From an uncultured Colwellia sp. (GTDB lineage: Bacteria > Pseudomonadota > Gammaproteobacteria > Enterobacterales > Alteromonadaceae), in assembly GCA_913058395.1 (NCBI GenBank), contig CAJXQI010000001.1, forward strand, positions 186,001 through 250,000: a stretch of 64,000 nt of DNA, given 5' to 3'. Within the stretch, counting starts at the first letter, position 1; every line of letters begins with the position of its first letter. The position numbers and the translations under genes are program-made. A model generated the notes under the pieces. It saw only the letters and a list, made by a program, of their open reading frames with translations, searched no databases and was not told the DNA's origin. Shown here piece after piece: positions 20,482-29,513 of the stretch.

Positions 20482-21020
20482 TTTGTCGGTTATAAAGGGT
20501 GATTATTTTAGTCCTTTAGTATGACGACAATTTATCAGTTTATAGCAATCGATTGATTCAAATAGTTTTTATGACATTGCGTTATATGCGAGATAAAAAT
20601 AAACCTTGCTATTTTGCCCTAGCTGTCGATAATCGCGCCAATAATTAAATAATGTCATATTCAAATACACTTTTTTAGCATGCTTTAAAGTCGCTAAATT
20701 AGTGAGGCTGGGAATGTGGTGAAAATCCACAACTGTACCCGCAACTGTAAACAGAGCGATATATTAACCACTAAGTTTTGCGCCAAAATAACTTGGGAAG
20801 GGATATATCTAGACGCTGTAAGTCAGGATACCAGATGAATATAGTCATTAATTGCGACGTCGAGCGGGTTACTCGAGCATTGATTACTGTAATTAAATTT
20901 GTGGTGAAGTCACAGATGAAAACAGTTTTGCTTCCCTAAAAACCTCAATATTATCGACGTTAATCATAATAGTTTGACCCACTAATTGTTTAATTAGCGT
21001 GGTCTTGTTTAGGTGATGTC
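20482..21020 (+). promoter_or_regulatory. leader region of the cobT operon
   Basis: This 539-bp gap between cobC and cobT contains the riboswitch aptamer, its presumed promoter upstream of 20657, and an expression platform (20843-21020) with short GC-rich inverted segments (CGAGCGGGTTACTCGAG). No coding region is seen. Confidence 0.6.
20657..20842 (+). ncRNA. cobalamin riboswitch 1 (cobT operon)
   Basis: The B12-box core is present: GGGAATG, the TGTGG/CCACA stem, ACTGTACCCGCAACTGTAA, then GGGAAGG and the terminal AGTCAGGATACC. ATATTCA (20657-20663) and TGAATAT (20836-20842) form the closing P1 helix. It lies 178 bp before cobT and should repress the cobT-cobS-cobU-cobQ operon when adenosylcobalamin binds, by transcription termination or by blocking translation. 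No clear terminator hairpin with a U-tract is seen between it and cobT, so translational control is more likely. Confidence 0.93.
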
Positions 21021-22088
21021 ATGTTCGATATTCAAGCGCTTAGTTGTCAACATTCTGCAGAAATTCAAGCCAAAATTGATGGCAAAACTAAACCTTTGGG
21101 CGCATTGGGTGATCTTGAACAGCTAGCGAAGAAAATTGCGCAAATTCAGTTAGCGAATAACAAAGCTAACTCCTTCGAATTATCTCAACAAAAACTTTCA
21201 ATCAAAACTCCTCATTTAACCGTATTTGCTGGCGACCATGGTATTGCAAGCGAAGGTGTCTCTATCGCGCCAAGTGATGTTACAAGTCAAATGGTGGCTA
21301 ATTTTGCTAATGGTGGTGCGGCTATCAATGTATTTTGCCGACAATTCGGTTGGCAACTCAGTGTTGTTGATGCTGGAATTTTGCATGCTCCAGCCGCTTC
21401 ATTACCTGTGATTAATCAGCGCTTAGGCAGTATCACCAAACCAATAAACCAACAAGCCGCGATGACTGAAGCGCAAGTCGAACAAGGTTTCGAATTTGCT
21501 AAGCAGCATATAACTAACATTAGCCAAACGGGCTGCAATGTTGTCGCTTTTGGTGAAATGGGCATAGGCAATACCACGATTGCATCCGCCATTATGGCAG
21601 CGTTGATGAAAGTACCAGCGAGCGAAGTTGTTGGCCGTGGTACAGGTGTTTCTGATGACGTGGTTAAGAAGAAGCAACAAGTTATTGAACAAGCTTTGGC
21701 ATTGCACAGTGAAAGCTTAGTTGATGCGAAAGCCGTTTTACGCTGCTTAGGCGGTTTTGAATTGGTACAAATTACTGCTGCTATGCTAGCGGCCGCAGAA
21801 AACAACATGGTTATTATTGTTGATGGCTTTATTTGTACTGCAGCTGCGATGTTAGCAATTGAATTAAACGCTAATGTAAAAGGTTACATGGTGTTTGCTC
21901 ACTGTTCAGGCGAGCAAGGTCATCAAAAAATGTTGCAGTGGTTGAATGTTAAACCTTTATTAAACTTAGGGTTGCGTTTAGGTGAAGGAACCGGCGCTGC
22001 GTTAGCATTGCCAATCATACAAGCCGCTGTTGGGTTTTATAATGACATGGCAAGCTTTGCAGATGCCGAGGTAACCGATGTTACTTAA
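21021..22088 (+). CDS. cobT: nicotinate-nucleotide--dimethylbenzimidazole phosphoribosyltransferase
   Basis: A 355-residue cytoplasmic enzyme that transfers phosphoribose from nicotinate mononucleotide to the lower-ligand base, giving alpha-ribazole phosphate. Typical features: KIDGKTKPLGALGDLEQLA at the N-terminus, FAGDHGIASEGVS, FGEMGIGNTTIASAI, and a C-terminal LRLGEGTGAALALPIIQAA containing the catalytic Glu. Length is standard. First gene after cobalamin riboswitch 1; its end overlaps cobS by 11 bp. This CobT is the E. coli-type phosphoribosyltransferase, not the chelatase subunit of the same name. Confidence 0.97.
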   Translation: MFDIQALSCQHSAEIQAKIDGKTKPLGALGDLEQLAKKIAQIQLANNKANSFELSQQKLSIKTPHLTVFAGDHGIASEGVSIAPSDVTSQMVANFANGGAAINVFCRQFGWQLSVVDAGILHAPAASLPVINQRLGSITKPINQQAAMTEAQVEQGFEFAKQHITNISQTGCNVVAFGEMGIGNTTIASAIMAALMKVPASEVVGRGTGVSDDVVKKKQQVIEQALALHSESLVDAKAVLRCLGGFELVQITAAMLAAAENNMVIIVDGFICTAAAMLAIELNANVKGYMVFAHCSGEQGHQKMLQWLNVKPLLNLGLRLGEGTGAALALPIIQAAVGFYNDMASFADAEVTDVT

Positions 22089-22932
22089 GCACAGCATGCT
22101 GCGCGAGCAATGGCATTTAATGCTATTAGCAATAAGCTTTTTCACTCGAATACCGGTGAAGCTAAAAGTTGATGTTACTGCTAGTATGCTTAATCAAGCT
22201 AGTCGATATTTCGCTTTAGTTGGCGTGTTAATTGGCAGTTGTTCAGCCGTAGCTTTTTACCTTAGCGCAACGTTATTACCTGTTGAGATCGCGCTTTTAA
22301 TCTCGATGTTTTGCAGTGTGTTGCTTACTGGCGCTTTTCATGAAGATGGCTGGGCTGATGTTTGGGATGGTTTCGGCGGCGGTTGGACGGTCGAAAACAA
22401 ACTCAACATTATGAAAGACAGTCGTTTAGGCACATATGGCGCTGCGGCATTATTTTTTATATTGATGATCAAATATCAAGCATTACTAGCTTTGATTAAC
22501 GGTTCTATTAATAACAGTACTGTCAACAACGGCTCTATCAACAGTGAATTTCTATCTACAGATGCATTGAGCATACTAGCTATTTTATTGTTAGGGCATT
22601 GTTTAAGTCGAGTGTTAGCCACAAGCCTGATTGCTGATATGCCGTATGTCAGCGAAGATGCCACATCAAAAGTTAAACCACTTGCGCAAGAGCTATCAAG
22701 CAACAGCTATTTAACCTTATTGGCGACAGGGGCTGTGATTATTGTTTTTACTTTATCATTTAGCATCGCTTGGAAATTGATCGCTATATTGTTGATTACG
22801 CGTTGGTGTTTAAAGCGTTGGTTTACCAAACAACTAGGTGGTTACACGGGCGATTGTTTGGGCGCTGCACAACAGCTTTCTGAAGTGGTTATTTATCTCT
22901 CCTTATTATCACTTTCTGTGGCGGGTTTATGA
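22078..22932 (+). CDS. cobS: adenosylcobinamide-GDP ribazoletransferase (cobalamin synthase)
   Basis: A 284-residue integral membrane enzyme joining adenosylcobinamide-GDP with alpha-ribazole(-phosphate) to complete cobalamin. It shows the FFTRIPV opening, the acidic GAFHEDGWADVWDGFGGGW motif, DSRLGTYGA, and several hydrophobic helices, ending with GGYTGDCLGAAQQLSEV, all characteristic. Residues 140-165 contain an Asn/Ser-rich insertion (NGSINNSTVNNGSIN) that looks like a small in-frame repeat expansion. It overlaps both cobT (11 bp) and cobU (ATGA, 4 bp), so the operon is tightly coupled. Confidence 0.96.
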   Translation: MLLKHSMLREQWHLMLLAISFFTRIPVKLKVDVTASMLNQASRYFALVGVLIGSCSAVAFYLSATLLPVEIALLISMFCSVLLTGAFHEDGWADVWDGFGGGWTVENKLNIMKDSRLGTYGAAALFFILMIKYQALLALINGSINNSTVNNGSINSEFLSTDALSILAILLLGHCLSRVLATSLIADMPYVSEDATSKVKPLAQELSSNSYLTLLATGAVIIVFTLSFSIAWKLIAILLITRWCLKRWFTKQLGGYTGDCLGAAQQLSEVVIYLSLLSLSVAGL

Positions 22933-23552
22933 GTCAGCAAATGTTGAATAAAGTTCACTTAATTATTGGCGGCGCTCGCTCTGGTAAAAGTTCGTTGGCT
23001 GAACGTTATGCCAAATCATCAAATTTACCGGTGACTTATATCGCAACGGCACAAGCATTTGATAGTGAAATGCAGCAACGCATTGCTCAGCATCAAGCTG
23101 AACGTCCTGAGCACTGGCAACTAGTAGAGTCGCCATTATTGCTAGGCAAAACCATAGCATCAGTGATTGAAAATAGTCAGCAAGATATCTGCATATTGGT
23201 TGATTGTTTAACACTGTGGCTCAGTAATAGTTTATGTAAGCCCAATGTTGAAGCGGGACATACCTCAGAATGTAATCTCGATTATTGGCAACAAGAAAAA
23301 CAGCAATTTTTAGCACAATTAGAAAGCATAAAACTGCGTTTGAGTGATAAAAAACAGCGAGTTGAAATTATCTTAGTCAGTAATGAAGTGGGTCACGGCA
23401 TTGTGCCGATGGGCGAACTGTCGCGCCAGTTTGTTGATCAGGCCGGTTGGCTACATCAAGCCATTGCCAAAGTTGCTGACAATGTTGAGTTTGTTATGGC
23501 TGGTTTGCCCTTATCATTAAAATCGCCTGAAGCCACTAAGGAAAAATTGTGA
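22929..23552 (+). CDS. cobU: bifunctional adenosylcobinamide kinase / adenosylcobinamide-phosphate guanylyltransferase
   Basis: A 207-residue cytoplasmic enzyme that phosphorylates adenosylcobinamide and then transfers GMP from GTP. The P-loop is [17 protein letters not shown]; the [13 protein letters not shown] region contains the candidate guanylylated His; [12 protein letters not shown] and [19 protein letters not shown] are family hallmarks. Its start overlaps the cobS stop (ATGA) and its stop overlaps the cobQ GTG start, consistent with one co-translated message under riboswitch 1. Confidence 0.96.
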   Translation: MSQQMLNKVHLIIGGARSGKSSLAERYAKSSNLPVTYIATAQAFDSEMQQRIAQHQAERPEHWQLVESPLLLGKTIASVIENSQQDICILVDCLTLWLSNSLCKPNVEAGHTSECNLDYWQQEKQQFLAQLESIKLRLSDKKQRVEIILVSNEVGHGIVPMGELSRQFVDQAGWLHQAIAKVADNVEFVMAGLPLSLKSPEATKEKL

Positions 23553-25057
23553 AAACATTGATGGTGCAAGGCACCACTTCTGATGCAGGAAAAAGCACCT
23601 TAGTTGCTGGATTATGTCGAGTATTAGTTAATGCTGGCGTTAACGTAGCACCATTCAAGCCACAAAATATGGCACTAAATAGTGCGGTAACGAAAGACGG
23701 CGGTGAAATTGGCCGTGCCCAAGCATTACAAGCGATTGCGGCGAAAGTTGAAGCTCGAGTCGACTTTAACCCGATTTTACTAAAGCCGAATAGCGACACT
23801 GGTGCGCAAGTGATTGTTCACGGCAAAGCACTATCGAACATGGAAGCGGGTAAATACCACGACTATAAAAAAGTGGCGATGCAAGCGGTTGTTGAATCTC
23901 ATCAGCGCTTGGCTAATGACCATGACGTATTGCTAGTGGAAGGGGCAGGCAGCCCAGCAGAAATTAACTTACGTGCACATGATATTGCCAATATGGGTTA
24001 TGCTGAAAAAGTAGATTGCCCGGTTTTATTGGTTGCAGATATTGACCGCGGTGGCGTTTTTGCGCACTTAGTAGGAACGCTTGAATTATTGTCAGAGTCA
24101 GAACAAGCAAGAGTCAAAGGTTTCATCATCAACCGTTTTCGCGGTGACATTAAGTTACTTGAATCAGGTTTAGATTGGCTTGAAGAGCGCACAGGAAAGC
24201 CTGTGCTTGGTGTATTGCCTTATTTACATGACTTAGCGTTAGACGCTGAAGATGCCGTCGCGCTTGATAACAAAGTCACGCAAGCAAAAGTTAAAATTTT
24301 TGTTCCGCTACTGCCACACATGAGCAACCATACTGATTTTGACCCTTTGCGCTTACAACCCAATATTGATTTGCAATACATTCGCATTGGTCAGTCGCTA
24401 CAAGGGGCTGATTTAATTATTATTCCAGGTAGTAAGAATGTCACCGCTGACTTAACCTTTTTAAAACAACAAGGTTGGCAGCAAGAAATTGAACAACATC
24501 TTCGTTATGGCGGCAAGGTCATGGGGATTTGTGGCGGCTATCAAATGTTGGGTAAACAAATATTTGATCCCGAACATATTGAATCTCATGTTGAGCAAAT
24601 ATCAGGGTTAGGCTTATTGGATTTCACTACCACGTTAACGCAGGATAAGACGTTAACTCAGGTTGATGCTCGAATGAATTTTAACGGTGAAACTTGTCAG
24701 TTATCAGGCTATGAAATTCACTGTGGTGTTTCAACAGGGCCAGCGTTAGCCAAGCCATTATTGCATATTGAAAGTGATGGTGTCGGTACAAAGCAAAACA
24801 CACCTGACGGCTGTATCTCTGAAGACAATCAAATTATCGCCACATACTTACATGGCTTTTTCGACTGCCCAGAGCCAACACAAGCGGTGCTGAATTGGTT
24901 AGGCATAAAAGATATGGAACAACCCGTTATCGATATAAATCAGCATCGAGAAGTGCAGTTAGAACGCTTGGCGGATATTTGCGAGCAGCATTTAGATATG
25001 GAAAAAATTCAAAGCATTATTGCTGAAGGTGTCGAGACGCCAAGCAATAATCGTTAA
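23549..25057 (+). CDS. cobQ: cobyric acid synthase (glutamine-hydrolysing)
   Basis: A 502-residue cytoplasmic amidotransferase that amidates four carboxylates of adenosylcobyrinic acid a,c-diamide. The N-terminal synthetase domain has [18 protein letters not shown] and later [17 protein letters not shown]. The C-terminal class I glutaminase-like domain has [12 protein letters not shown] with the nucleophilic Cys and TYLHGFF with the His. GTG start, overlapping cobU by 4 bp. Last gene of the operon controlled by riboswitch 1. Confidence 0.96.
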   Translation: MKTLMVQGTTSDAGKSTLVAGLCRVLVNAGVNVAPFKPQNMALNSAVTKDGGEIGRAQALQAIAAKVEARVDFNPILLKPNSDTGAQVIVHGKALSNMEAGKYHDYKKVAMQAVVESHQRLANDHDVLLVEGAGSPAEINLRAHDIANMGYAEKVDCPVLLVADIDRGGVFAHLVGTLELLSESEQARVKGFIINRFRGDIKLLESGLDWLEERTGKPVLGVLPYLHDLALDAEDAVALDNKVTQAKVKIFVPLLPHMSNHTDFDPLRLQPNIDLQYIRIGQSLQGADLIIIPGSKNVTADLTFLKQQGWQQEIEQHLRYGGKVMGICGGYQMLGKQIFDPEHIESHVEQISGLGLLDFTTTLTQDKTLTQVDARMNFNGETCQLSGYEIHCGVSTGPALAKPLLHIESDGVGTKQNTPDGCISEDNQIIATYLHGFFDCPEPTQAVLNWLGIKDMEQPVIDINQHREVQLERLADICEQHLDMEKIQSIIAEGVETPSNNR

Positions 25058-25156
25058 GTGACTAATGGAAATACGAATCAAATATTCTATTAGCAGTATC
25101 AAGATAAAAAGAATCTAAACTAGCGACAGTAATTACAAATTTTAATTACTGTTTTA

Positions 25157-25275
25157 TACAGTAAGTTCGAGGGAAGAAGATGAGATTTCTTCACTGCCCC
25201 CGCAACGGTAATCATTGTTATGCATGTCATAACAATGTCAGTCCGAGCACTTGAGCTTGCTTAATTCACACTGTA
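25157..25275 (+). ncRNA. cobalamin riboswitch 2 (btuB)
   Basis: The core is GGGAAGAAGATG followed by the canonical ACTGCCCCCGCAACGGTAA (25192-25210) and CAGTCCGAGCAC. TACAGT (25157-25162) and ACTGTA (25270-25275) form a P1 helix. The usual GGTG...CC element is GATG...TC here, but GAAGA (25176-25180) still pairs with TCTTC (25188-25192), so the helix is kept by compensating changes. It precedes btuB by 48 bp. The GAGGT ribosome-binding site (25315-25319) lies in the expression platform, suggesting translational control. Confidence 0.9.
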
Positions 25276-25323
25276 TTTGTGCAGTTATAAATATGGTGCG
25301 GTGGGCATCATTAATGAGGTCAT

Positions 25324-27147
25324 ATGAACATTAAGCAAAATAACTTTTTCAAAAAATCATTTTTATCATTGGCAATTGCCGGTGCTATGTCGACATCTTT
25401 TATCGCTTCAGCAAATGCTGAAAAAAGTATGGAAGATATTGAAGTATTAACAGTAACGGCTACTCGTTCAAGTTTGAACATTGATGATGCGTTAACTAGC
25501 CAAGTGGTTATCACTCGAGCTGATATCGAGTTAGCAAACCCAGTATCAATTTTGGATTTATTATCGTCAGTACCAAGTATTGATGTCGCCTCGAATGGCG
25601 GTAAAGGGCAAACTGGTTCTATATTTATGCGTGGCACAGGCTCAGATCATACCTTAGTGCTTATTGATGGTGTTCGTGTCAGCTCTGCTACTTCTGGTGG
25701 TACTAGCTTTAGTACTATTTCTCCTGAAATGATAGAGCGTATTGAAATTGTTCAAGGCCCACGCGCTGCGCTTTGGGGCTCTGATGCTATTGGTGGTGTT
25801 ATTCAAATATTTACTCGTCAATTGTCTGATGGTGAATTTTTTGCTGGTGCTAGCTTTGGTACTGATAGCTATAAGAAATATAAAGCTGGTGTAGGCATTA
25901 GCCATGGTGATGGTCAAACAACTATTACTGTAAGTAAGGAAGAGAGTGATGGCTATGATGTCACTGAAGCTGACGGTGATGATGCTGACGATGATGGTTA
26001 TGACTTTACTTCTGTCGCCATTCGCGGCCAACAGAAAGTAACGGATGATTTTTCATTACAGTGGCTATTAACTAGTGATAGTGGCGATAATGAGTTTGAT
26101 GGCTACTATAATGGCTCAGACATTAAAAACCATGCTTGGTTAGTACGTGCAAATTACCAAACTGATATTAACGGTATTGCTAACCGAACTGCATTTTCAG
26201 TAGGTCAAAATCGCGATAGCGCTGACAGCTTGAGAGATGGCGAATCACAGGGGGTTTTCGAAACCCGTCGTAATCAGTATTCTCTAGTTAATAACAGTGA
26301 ACTTTCAGATAACTTACAGTTAAACCTTGGTGTTGACCATTATCAAGATGATGTTTCTAAAAGTACGACAATGTATGATATTGAAGAACGCGATACTACA
26401 GGTGTATTTGTTCATACGTTATATACAAAAAATGCGTGGACTTATGAAGCAACCTTACGCCATGACAATGTTGAAGATATAGAGTCAGAAAACACTTATA
26501 ACTTAGGTTTAGGTTATGCTTTTAATAGTGATAGTCGCATTGTTGTGAACCATGGAACTGGTTTTAAAGCGCCTACATTTAACGATTTATATTACCCATG
26601 GGGCGGGAATGATGACTTAGTTTCTGAGTTTTCTAAATCATCAGAGATATTTTTCGAAACAACGCTTGAAGACATCAATGTTAGCTGGAACTTCTATCAT
26701 TCAAATGTTGATAACTTAATTGTTTGGGATGGTAGTAAAGCTGATAACATTGAAGAAACTGAGATTAATGGTCTTGAGTTTGCTTTGAACTTCGACAAGT
26801 TAGGTGGCACTCATGACTTTAATATGTCGTACACTGATGCTGAAGATAAACAGACTAAGAAACAATTGGTTCGCCGTGCAAAAGAGAAGTTTAACTATAA
26901 GTTTACAACCTCAATTAGTGCTGCTGACCTTTACGTAGAGTATCAATTTGTTGGTTCTCGTTTAGATAGAGGCGATGTCGAACTAAGTAGTTACCAACTA
27001 GTAAACTTAGGTTTGAATTATGATATTTCGGATAACTTAAGTTTATCGTCACGCGTGACAAACTTATTAGATAAAGAATATCAAACAGCTAATACTTACA
27101 ATACTCAAGAACGTGCATTTTATGTTGGTATTACTTACCAAAACTAA
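25324..27147 (+). CDS. btuB: TonB-dependent cobalamin receptor
   Basis: A 607-residue outer-membrane receptor that takes up cobalamin or other corrinoids with energy from TonB. It has a signal peptide (about 1-32, ending ANA), a TonB box (IEVLTVTATR, about 39-48), a plug domain with GGKGQTGSIFMRG and GPRAALWGSDAIGGVI, and a 22-strand-type barrel. An Asp-rich loop (DADGDD-like, about 218-228) may bind calcium, as in E. coli BtuB. The chain ends FYVGITYQN, lacking the usual terminal aromatic residue. Assignment to B12 rests on the directly upstream cobalamin riboswitch and plug similarity. Followed by a strong terminator. Confidence 0.93.
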   Translation: MNIKQNNFFKKSFLSLAIAGAMSTSFIASANAEKSMEDIEVLTVTATRSSLNIDDALTSQVVITRADIELANPVSILDLLSSVPSIDVASNGGKGQTGSIFMRGTGSDHTLVLIDGVRVSSATSGGTSFSTISPEMIERIEIVQGPRAALWGSDAIGGVIQIFTRQLSDGEFFAGASFGTDSYKKYKAGVGISHGDGQTTITVSKEESDGYDVTEADGDDADDDGYDFTSVAIRGQQKVTDDFSLQWLLTSDSGDNEFDGYYNGSDIKNHAWLVRANYQTDINGIANRTAFSVGQNRDSADSLRDGESQGVFETRRNQYSLVNNSELSDNLQLNLGVDHYQDDVSKSTTMYDIEERDTTGVFVHTLYTKNAWTYEATLRHDNVEDIESENTYNLGLGYAFNSDSRIVVNHGTGFKAPTFNDLYYPWGGNDDLVSEFSKSSEIFFETTLEDINVSWNFYHSNVDNLIVWDGSKADNIEETEINGLEFALNFDKLGGTHDFNMSYTDAEDKQTKKQLVRRAKEKFNYKFTTSISAADLYVEYQFVGSRLDRGDVELSSYQLVNLGLNYDISDNLSLSSRVTNLLDKEYQTANTYNTQERAFYVGITYQN

Positions 27148-27173
27148 GATATAAAGCTTAGTTTCTAATTTTA

Positions 27174-27199
27174 AAGGCACCTGACGAGGTGCCTTTTTT
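27174..27199 (+). terminator. rho-independent terminator after btuB
   Basis: AAGGCACCT (27174-27182) and AGGTGCCTT (27187-27195) form a perfect 9-bp stem with a GACG loop, followed by TTTTTT. It ends the btuB transcript. Confidence 0.92.
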
Positions 27200-27301
27200 A
27201 TGTACAGGATGTACGGTATGTCGCGATCACATGGATGTGAAAGAGCGTGTATGTACAGGATGTACGATATGTCGCGGTCACATGGATGTGAAAGAGCGTG
27301 T
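27200..27301. repeat. tandem pair of 51-bp hairpin repeats
   Basis: Two head-to-tail 51-bp units (27200-27250 and 27251-27301) differ at only two positions. Each can form two small hairpins: GTAC-aggat-GTAC and TCAC-atggat-GTGA. A diverged copy with compensating stem changes occurs at 51494-51544. This is an interspersed intergenic repeat family, not a gene. Confidence 0.85.
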
Positions 27302-27341
27302 ATGCCTTACCCGTTTTAAATAAGGTTGACGCTGACTTATT

Positions 27342-28382
27342 TTAAGCTAATTCGCTACAAGCTTGGCGGCAGGCACTTTCCAATCGCTTGAAACTTTCTT
27401 CTACGGCAATACCAAACCTAAGCGTATCTTGTTCATCTGAAAGTCGACAATAAACGCCTTGCTGACATAACAGATGATAGAGCTTTTTTGCATTATTTGT
27501 TTGATGAAAACTCAATGTGAGAAATAAATCACAACCTTCAATAGCACTAACTAATTTATCACTGAATGTTTGCCACAATAATGCTTCTTGTTGCACGCGT
27601 AGCGTATGCAATTTAACGCATTGCTTTTTATGCCATACAGTATCGCTTAACGCTTGTTCGGCGATAATTTGTGCTGGGCCATTCACTTGCCACGGGCCTA
27701 GTAATTCTTTAAATTTTTGACACCAATAATCACTGGCAATTAAAAAACCGATACGAATACCTGCTAAGCCAAAAAACTTGCCAAAAGAACGTAGCACTAT
27801 GATGTGATCTTCTTCAGTACCAACTTCGTTGCAGTAAGATTGGTGGTCAGGCATAACATCGATAAAGGCTTCATCAACAACCAACAAGCCATTAAACTGT
27901 TTTATTTTTTTATGGTATTGGCTGATGACGGTACGGTCAAAAAATTGCCCCGTCGGGTTATTTGGGTTAATAATCACCACAATACAATTCATTGGTAATT
28001 CATTTAATTCGGGTAATGATTTTTTATAAAAATGCAGTGTGTAGCCAGCTAATTTCCATGCTTGAGCATGCTCTTTATAACCCCGTTCTGGTAGGTAGAC
28101 ATCTTGACTGGCAATGTTTCTTTGACGAGTTAGCTCAGGTAAAGCTTTGATAATCGTTTGGCTGCCGTTAGTAACAATTAGCTGTGAACATTGATAGTAC
28201 TGCTTGGCTGCGGTTATTAGCTCAGGGCTTTGTTGTGGCAGTTGTTGCCATACACTTGGTGCTATATCGGGAATAGGGTAGCTAATGGGGGCAATACCCG
28301 TTGATAAGTCGAGCCAGTCAGCCACAGGAATTTTATATTGCTCTGCAACTTGTTGCAGCTGTCCACCATGAATTAACGCCAT
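27342..28382 (-). CDS. cobD: threonine-phosphate decarboxylase
   Basis: A 346-residue PLP enzyme of the aspartate aminotransferase fold, converting L-threonine phosphate to (R)-1-amino-2-propanol phosphate for the cobinamide side chain. Seen: MALIHGGQLQQVAEQY opening, DWLDLSTGIAP, NPNNPTGQFFDR, VVDEAFIDV, and the PLP-lysine motif LRSFGKFFGLAGIRIGF. It is the last gene of a minus-strand operon with cbiB and a histidine phosphatase. It is not preceded by a riboswitch on its strand. A threonine kinase (PduX-type) for its substrate is not in the window. Confidence 0.95.
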   Translation of the reverse strand: MALIHGGQLQQVAEQYKIPVADWLDLSTGIAPISYPIPDIAPSVWQQLPQQSPELITAAKQYYQCSQLIVTNGSQTIIKALPELTRQRNIASQDVYLPERGYKEHAQAWKLAGYTLHFYKKSLPELNELPMNCIVVIINPNNPTGQFFDRTVISQYHKKIKQFNGLLVVDEAFIDVMPDHQSYCNEVGTEEDHIIVLRSFGKFFGLAGIRIGFLIASDYWCQKFKELLGPWQVNGPAQIIAEQALSDTVWHKKQCVKLHTLRVQQEALLWQTFSDKLVSAIEGCDLFLTLSFHQTNNAKKLYHLLCQQGVYCRLSDEQDTLRFGIAVEESFKRLESACRQACSELA

Positions 28383-28430
28383 TTTGTTCCTATTATCACT
28401 ATGAAATTGGCTATGTAGAGTTATTGAAGA

Positions 28431-29459
28431 TTACTTCAAGTAAATCAATAATTGAAAAACGAATACCGCAATGAGTAGCAGTAAACTGGCACGGCTAACC
28501 AAAGTTAAACTGGCTGGAATATCATCACTGCTAACGTTATTTCCTTCACCTAAAGTGACAGAATGAACTTCTTTGCCATGATATTGGGCGCTACCGCCTA
28601 ATTTTCTGCGCATCACTGTTGCACCGGCGGCCATCACCCAACCACCGTTATGACTTTTATATTGTTTGCCTTGGCTGTAGGCATTGTAAAGTGCTTTGAC
28701 GAAAAGCCTTTGTGGTAGGCCTTGTATGGCATAAAGCACTGTGCAGCACTTTCCTGAAATAAAGCCCAGTACATCGTCTAGTCGAGCACTGGCATAGCCG
28801 AAATTAATAAAGCGTGAATTTTTATAGCCCCACATCGCATCTAAAGTGTTGGCAAACCGGTGTAGAATAACTAGTGGCGCTCCGCCAATAAGGTAATAAA
28901 TTAGTGATGCGATAACCGCGTCGTGACCATTTTCTAGCATAGATTCAATAGTGGCTCTCGACATTTCCTGCTCGGTAAGCGCTTTGGTTTCTCGGCTAAC
29001 AATATAACCGGTGAAGTGACGGGCAGCTTCTAAGTCTCCAGAATTAAGTGGCCGATAAATTTGCATCGCATGTTGATACAAACTATTTAGCCCTATCGCT
29101 AAATACAGTACTGTGGCATCAGCGGCTATTTGCCAATACCAAGTTAAGTTTTCAATAAATAGGAAATAAAACACAGGCAATGGCAATACCAATACACACC
29201 ACGCAATAGTGCCAAGCAGTTTAGTTTTTAAGGCTGATATTTTTGAGGTGTTTTCTGAAGGTAATGGGTTAAGTAATGCTGCTATTTTATTTGCTAACCA
29301 ACCAAAACCAACCAAGTAATGAAAGCGTTTTGCTTCACCTAAGTTTTTGTCTAATAAAAGTGCGACTAATAACGTTAATGCAATACTAAACTCAGGCAGT
29401 ATCGCTACAACTTGTTGAAATATGTGGTGCTGAAAAATATGTTCAAACAATGTTGGCAC
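28431..29459 (-). CDS. cbiB: adenosylcobinamide-phosphate synthase
   Basis: A 342-residue integral membrane protein attaching aminopropanol (phosphate) to adenosylcobyric acid. Characteristic segments: LVALLLDKNLGEAKRFHYLVGF, ARHFTGYIVSRET, MLENGHDAVIASLIYYLIGG (replacing the usual ...SENTSDGVIAP pattern but aligned with it), and HNGGWVMAAGATVMRRKLGG. There are four or five hydrophobic helices. It sits between the phosphatase gene and cobD, with 40-55 bp gaps, in an operon whose product steps are consecutive. Confidence 0.94.
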   Translation of the reverse strand: MPTLFEHIFQHHIFQQVVAILPEFSIALTLLVALLLDKNLGEAKRFHYLVGFGWLANKIAALLNPLPSENTSKISALKTKLLGTIAWCVLVLPLPVFYFLFIENLTWYWQIAADATVLYLAIGLNSLYQHAMQIYRPLNSGDLEAARHFTGYIVSRETKALTEQEMSRATIESMLENGHDAVIASLIYYLIGGAPLVILHRFANTLDAMWGYKNSRFINFGYASARLDDVLGFISGKCCTVLYAIQGLPQRLFVKALYNAYSQGKQYKSHNGGWVMAAGATVMRRKLGGSAQYHGKEVHSVTLGEGNNVSSDDIPASLTLVSRASLLLLIAVFVFQLLIYLK

Positions 29460-29513
29460 TGCCTTAGCTTTCTTTGTTGATGAAATTTCTTAATTTAACT
29501 AACTTAACGCAAG

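Noticed and set aside
21416-21808. Long minus-strand open frames inside cobT
   Set aside because: They lie fully within a clear cobT gene in another frame, show no family motifs, and have low-complexity Ser/Thr/Cys-rich translations typical of shadow frames.
27200-27301. CRISPR array
   Set aside because: Two contiguous 51-bp copies without unique spacers and without cas genes; the copies are hairpin repeats.
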